Assembly: GCA_018436925.1 (NCBI GenBank)
Contig: JAHDKI010000037.1
Span: 1-33,624 of the forward strand
From: Syntrophaceae bacterium
Lineage (GTDB): Bacteria; Desulfobacterota; Syntrophia; Syntrophales; Smithellaceae
DNA: 33,624 nucleotides
Direction of reading: 5' to 3'
The translations under genes and the position numbers were made by a program. This document shows, piece after piece, positions 31,108 to 33,624 of this stretch (position 1 is its first letter; each line of letters opens with the position of its first letter). Under the pieces are notes generated by a model. That model searched no databases and had not been told where the DNA came from. It worked only from the letters and a program-made list of their open reading frames with translations.

Positions 31108-31990
31108 GGGTCCGTTTCTTCACTCCCGATGGCAGCCCGCCCCAGCCCAACTTGGAACGAAGAATTTCTCCGTAGCTGCGATGCGGCGATAAAACCAGCT
31201 TGGTTGCCTGCTTTGATTTTTTAACCTCCATCACATCTGCCCGCTCGATCCGGTAGGACTCCTGGCCGTCGAGCGTGATCGTCGCGCCTCCGCCGCCGGA
31301 ACGCAGCACAATATTCACCACAGCTGATTCCGGAAAAATGATCGGCCGGTTCGTCAGCGTATGCGGGCAAATCGGATTGATGATCATCAGCTCTTTGCCC
31401 GGAAAGACAATCGGACCGCCTGCCGAAAGCGAATAGGCCGTGGACCCCGTCGGGGTTGAGATAATCAGGCCGTCGGCCTTGTAAGTGGTCAAATGCTGGC
31501 CGCCCACAGACGTTTCAAGCTCGACGATTCTCGACAGATTGCCGCGATTGATCACCACGTCGTTGAGCACCGTGCCCGAACCGATGCGTTTGCCGCCGCG
31601 GCGGACCGATACGTCGAGCATCATGCGCTTTTCGGTCACGAAATCCCCGGCGAGAATCAGATCAAATGCCGCGTACGTTTCCGAGCGATTGATTTCAGTC
31701 AGATAGCCGAATGTCCCCATGTTGATGCCTACAATCGGCAGGTTGTGACGGGCGACAAAACGCGCCGCCCGCAGCAGGGTGCCGTCTCCGCCCAAAACGG
31801 CGATGAGGTCGAGGCTAAGCGTCGCATCGTCTCGGCGGAATCCCGCCTTTTGTTTCATCCGGACGGCAATTTCCTCTTCCAGGAAAACACGAACGCCCCG
31901 TTTTTCGAGCCATTGTTGGAAAGAGGCGGTAAACGGGGCGATTCTTTCTTTTTCGACGTTCGCGATAATGCCGACCTTCTTAATTTTCAT
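31097..31990 (-). CDS. nadK: NAD kinase
   Basis: A 297-residue enzyme that phosphorylates NAD to NADP. The GGDGT motif (67-71) and the conserved block DGLIISTPTGSTAYSLSAGGP (split as DGLIISTPTG and STAYSLSAGGP) are present. GGGGGAG lies eight bases before ATG 31990, which gives the usual NadK start MKIKKVGIIAN. The longer frame to 32224 adds residues antisense to the rdgC leader and is spurious. It is first in the overlapping nadK-recN-GNAT-mltA operon and divergent from rdgC. Confidence 0.97.
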   Translation of the reverse strand: MKIKKVGIIANVEKERIAPFTASFQQWLEKRGVRVFLEEEIAVRMKQKAGFRRDDATLSLDLIAVLGGDGTLLRAARFVARHNLPIVGINMGTFGYLTEINRSETYAAFDLILAGDFVTEKRMMLDVSVRRGGKRIGSGTVLNDVVINRGNLSRIVELETSVGGQHLTTYKADGLIISTPTGSTAYSLSAGGPIVFPGKELMIINPICPHTLTNRPIIFPESAVVNIVLRSGGGGATITLDGQESYRIERADVMEVKKSKQATKLVLSPHRSYGEILRSKLGWGGLPSGVKKRTHAS

Positions 31991-32139
31991 ACGCTTTTCT
32001 CCCCCAGAAAGACGCCGTTTCGTAACATAAAAAAAAACCTCTGTCCACGGATAAATCGCGCCCGTAAAGCCTGTCAAAGCCTCTGATTTAATGAAGTTAT
32101 TTGCAGATCCAAGACATGTTGCCGCAGGGGCGGAAATCC

Positions 32140-32168
32140 TTGACACGCAAGGCATCCATACGATACGG
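32140..32168 (+). promoter_or_regulatory. Possible promoter of rdgC-like gene
   Basis: A perfect -35 TTGACA (32140-32145) is followed at 17-18 bases by a weak -10 (TACGGT). It lies in the nadK-rdgC divergent region, about 25 bases before ATG 32193. Confidence 0.3.
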
Positions 32169-32192
32169 TGCGCCGCGGAGGACGTCATCACC

Positions 32193-33272
32193 ATGGGATT
32201 GAAACAGGGCAGTTTTTCGTTCATGCAGTTTGCCGTTGAGGGAAATCTTCCTCAGGCGTTCCATACATTCATCAACACCCGCATCCGGGAAAACGCGTTT
32301 CGCGAAGCGCGCCAGACGACGGAAGAAAAGAGGATGGGCTGGGTGTCGGCTCTCGACATACTCGACGCGGACTTCGAAAATGCGAACTACGCGCTGGGAG
32401 ATTATCTGATCTTTTCCCTGCGCGTGGACCGGAAGGTGATTGCGCCCAGGTTGCTGAAACTGCGCCTTCTGGAAGAACAAAAACGCCATCTGGCTGAAAC
32501 CGGCAAAACCAGATTGGGCAAGCAGATGAATGAAGCGATCAAAGACAAGGTCCGCCTCGACCTCTTAGGCAGAATCGACCCGGTGCCGACATTTTACGAT
32601 GTGCTGTGGGCGATCGGCGCGAAGCGCGTCTATTTTTCGTCCCTGTCCGACAAAGTGGCGGATGATTTTATGGATCTGTTCAAAAAAACATTTTCTTTGG
32701 GACTCAAACGGATTCTCCCCCAGGATCATCCCTCTGTTTCCAAACACAAATCCGACAATGCGGACGCAGACGATGATTCAGGGCTGATCGGCCGCGAATT
32801 TCTCACCTGGCTGTGGTTCAAATCCGAGGAACGCGGCGGCCGCATCCCGCTTGAAAACAGCCGGGAAATCGAATTGCATCTGCAAAAGCGCATTGCCCTG
32901 GAAGCCGGCGAGGGCGAATACGCCCAGGGCGTGGTTTGCTCCGGCCTGCATACGGATCTTCCTGAAGGCAAAGAAGCGATCCGGCTGGGCAAGAAAGTCA
33001 AAGAGACCGGGCTGAAACTCATAAGCGACCAAAATGAATGGGAATTCGCATTGAAAGCCGACACTTTTTACATTCAGTCGCTCAAAATGCCCGCGCCCGT
33101 CTGGCAGGAAGAACCGGAAGATCCTTCAGGCGCTTTGCTCGAGCGGATCTATCTGATCGAAAAAGCTGCAGGCGTCATCAATGAGCTCTTCGACGGATTT
33201 CTTGCTGTGCGTTATTCGGCCGCCTGGCCCCGTGAAGAAAAAGTCCGTCTCGCCCAATGGCTGAAGCTGTGA
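32193..33272 (+). CDS. rdgC: RdgC-like recombination-associated protein
   Basis: A 359-residue protein similar to RdgC, the ring-shaped DNA-binding protein that restrains RecA. Seen features: MGWVSALDILDADFENAN, LIFSLRVDRKVIAPRLLKLRL, the EEQKRHLAETGKTRLGKQMNEAIKDKV region (parallel to the E. coli LEAEQGRKLKKTEKDSLKDEV segment) and RIDPVPTFYDVLWA. A central acidic linker and a C-terminal domain are longer than in E. coli RdgC (303 residues). GGAGG lies 11 bases before ATG 32193; the longer frame to 32091 is antisense to the nadK leader. Family assignment is by motif memory, so moderate. Confidence 0.8.
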   Translation: MGLKQGSFSFMQFAVEGNLPQAFHTFINTRIRENAFREARQTTEEKRMGWVSALDILDADFENANYALGDYLIFSLRVDRKVIAPRLLKLRLLEEQKRHLAETGKTRLGKQMNEAIKDKVRLDLLGRIDPVPTFYDVLWAIGAKRVYFSSLSDKVADDFMDLFKKTFSLGLKRILPQDHPSVSKHKSDNADADDDSGLIGREFLTWLWFKSEERGGRIPLENSREIELHLQKRIALEAGEGEYAQGVVCSGLHTDLPEGKEAIRLGKKVKETGLKLISDQNEWEFALKADTFYIQSLKMPAPVWQEEPEDPSGALLERIYLIEKAAGVINELFDGFLAVRYSAAWPREEKVRLAQWLKL

Positions 33273-33279
33273 GTCCTCC

Positions 33280-33338
33280 GCGGCGACATCGCCGCCTGAA
33301 ATCTGTCCCTGCACAAGATTCGCCGTTATTTTGACGGC
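33280..33338 (+). terminator. Possible weak terminator of rdgC
   Basis: Two small stems follow the rdgC stop: GCGGCG/CGCCGC at 33280-33295 without a T run, and GCCGT/ACGGC at 33322-33338 followed by TTTC. Either may end the transcript. Confidence 0.3.
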
Positions 33339-33517
33339 TTTCAACGTTATTGTTAACAATTTTGACGCCGGCCGCTTCGCCCTTAACCGCAATTAATTGA
33401 ATTTATTCATTTTATTGCAGAAGCTCGCCGGGGCACGACAATTGCTTAATGATTTCATATTCTTTTCTTATTTTAAAAGGCATGGAGATATAAACAAAAG
33501 TTGTGTTTAGGAAGATA

Positions 33518-33589
33518 GGTGGTGTATCCAGCGGTTGATTGTTTCCCGACAGTCAAAACCGCCCAAAAAATGGAAAGGATACACACACC
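33518..33589. repeat. Inverted repeat before the right-edge gene
   Basis: GGTGGTGTATCC (33518-33529) and GGATACACACACC (33577-33589) are near-perfect inverted arms about 47 bp apart. They lie immediately before the ATG at 33590. They may be the terminal repeat of an insertion sequence or a regulatory dyad. Confidence 0.4.
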
Positions 33590-33624
33590 ATGAAGAAAGA
33601 TAATGTAATAGCGATAAATAAGCC
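33590..33624 (+). CDS. 5' end of an unidentified gene, possibly a transposase
   Basis: An ATG at 33590 begins MKKDNVIAINK and runs off the window after 11 codons. GGAAAGGA lies about 11 bases upstream. The N-terminus and the flanking inverted repeat recall IS256-type transposases, but 11 residues are too few to name it. The AT-rich setting fits a mobile element. Confidence 0.4.
   Translation, partial: MKKDNVIAINK

Larger units (their letters stand above)
33273..33589. other. AT-rich spacer after rdgC
   Basis: It contains a GCGGCG-acat-CGCCGC hairpin (33280-33295) without a T tract. A second small stem is GCCGT/ACGGC (33322-33338), followed by TTTC. A 12-bp palindrome ATTGTTAACAAT lies at 33349-33360. 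Composition becomes AT-rich after about 33350, consistent with an element boundary. I see no gene. Confidence 0.5.

Noticed and set aside
30184..31224. A 346-codon plus-strand frame opposite recN
   Set aside because: It is antisense to conserved RecN, with no motif or ribosome-binding site.

Overview
The window is a bacterial chromosome segment, most likely from the Desulfobacterota (formerly Deltaproteobacteria), perhaps a Syntrophus/Smithella-like anaerobe. This is inferred from gene content: a CFI-box C-terminal domain, a short ArgA-like acetyltransferase, sigma54-driven amt/PII units, MltA, RdgC, and TrkAH with an Fe-type SOD. No rRNA, tRNA or CRISPR array was recognised. Most of the window is GC-rich with compact housekeeping operons. 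The first 2.9 kb and the last 0.2 kb are AT-rich and carry mobile-element ends.

Layout. 1-2.9 kb: an accessory strip with the 5' end of a RAYT/Y1 transposase on the minus strand, a Sel1-repeat lipoprotein, a small membrane protein and a mostly empty 0.87 kb spacer. 2.9-7.1 kb: a nitrogen cluster of amtB-glnK, a solitary second PII gene, and a convergent amtB2-glnK unit. 7.3-10.7 kb: a patatin-like hydrolase, a TPR protein and a PIN-PhoH ATPase. 10.9-16.8 kb (minus strand): trkA-trkH, radC, a TAXI-type solute-binding protein and a lipoprotein. 17-20.5 kb (plus strand): an unknown membrane protein, a ZnuA-like lipoprotein, a BASS-type transporter and sodB. 20.6-24.6 kb (minus strand): an HU gene, trpS, scpA, scpB, rluB and a second HU/IHF gene. 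25.1-27.8 kb: a lipoprotein and a large secreted zincin-like protein ending in a CFI-box domain. 27.8-32 kb (minus strand): overlapping nadK-recN-argA-like-mltA. 32.2-33.3 kb: rdgC-like. The right edge holds the first 11 codons of a probable transposase.

The most interesting signal is regulatory. All three ammonium/PII transcription units have a canonical sigma54 promoter (GG-N10-GC). Each also has one or two copies of the dyad ACAAWWWTGTT upstream. The single copies of two units lie exactly 89 bp from the -12 GC. In the third unit two copies 30 bp apart lie at 75 and 105 bp. This looks like the binding site of an enhancer-binding protein that does not use the enterobacterial NtrC sequence. 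The three PII proteins also have very different T-loops: only one keeps the uridylylatable tyrosine. Together this suggests one coordinated nitrogen regulon with three distinct PII signal outputs.

All product names come from reading motifs in translated sequence by eye. No database search was run. Start codons were moved from the longest open frame where a Shine-Dalgarno sequence or a signal peptide argued for it.
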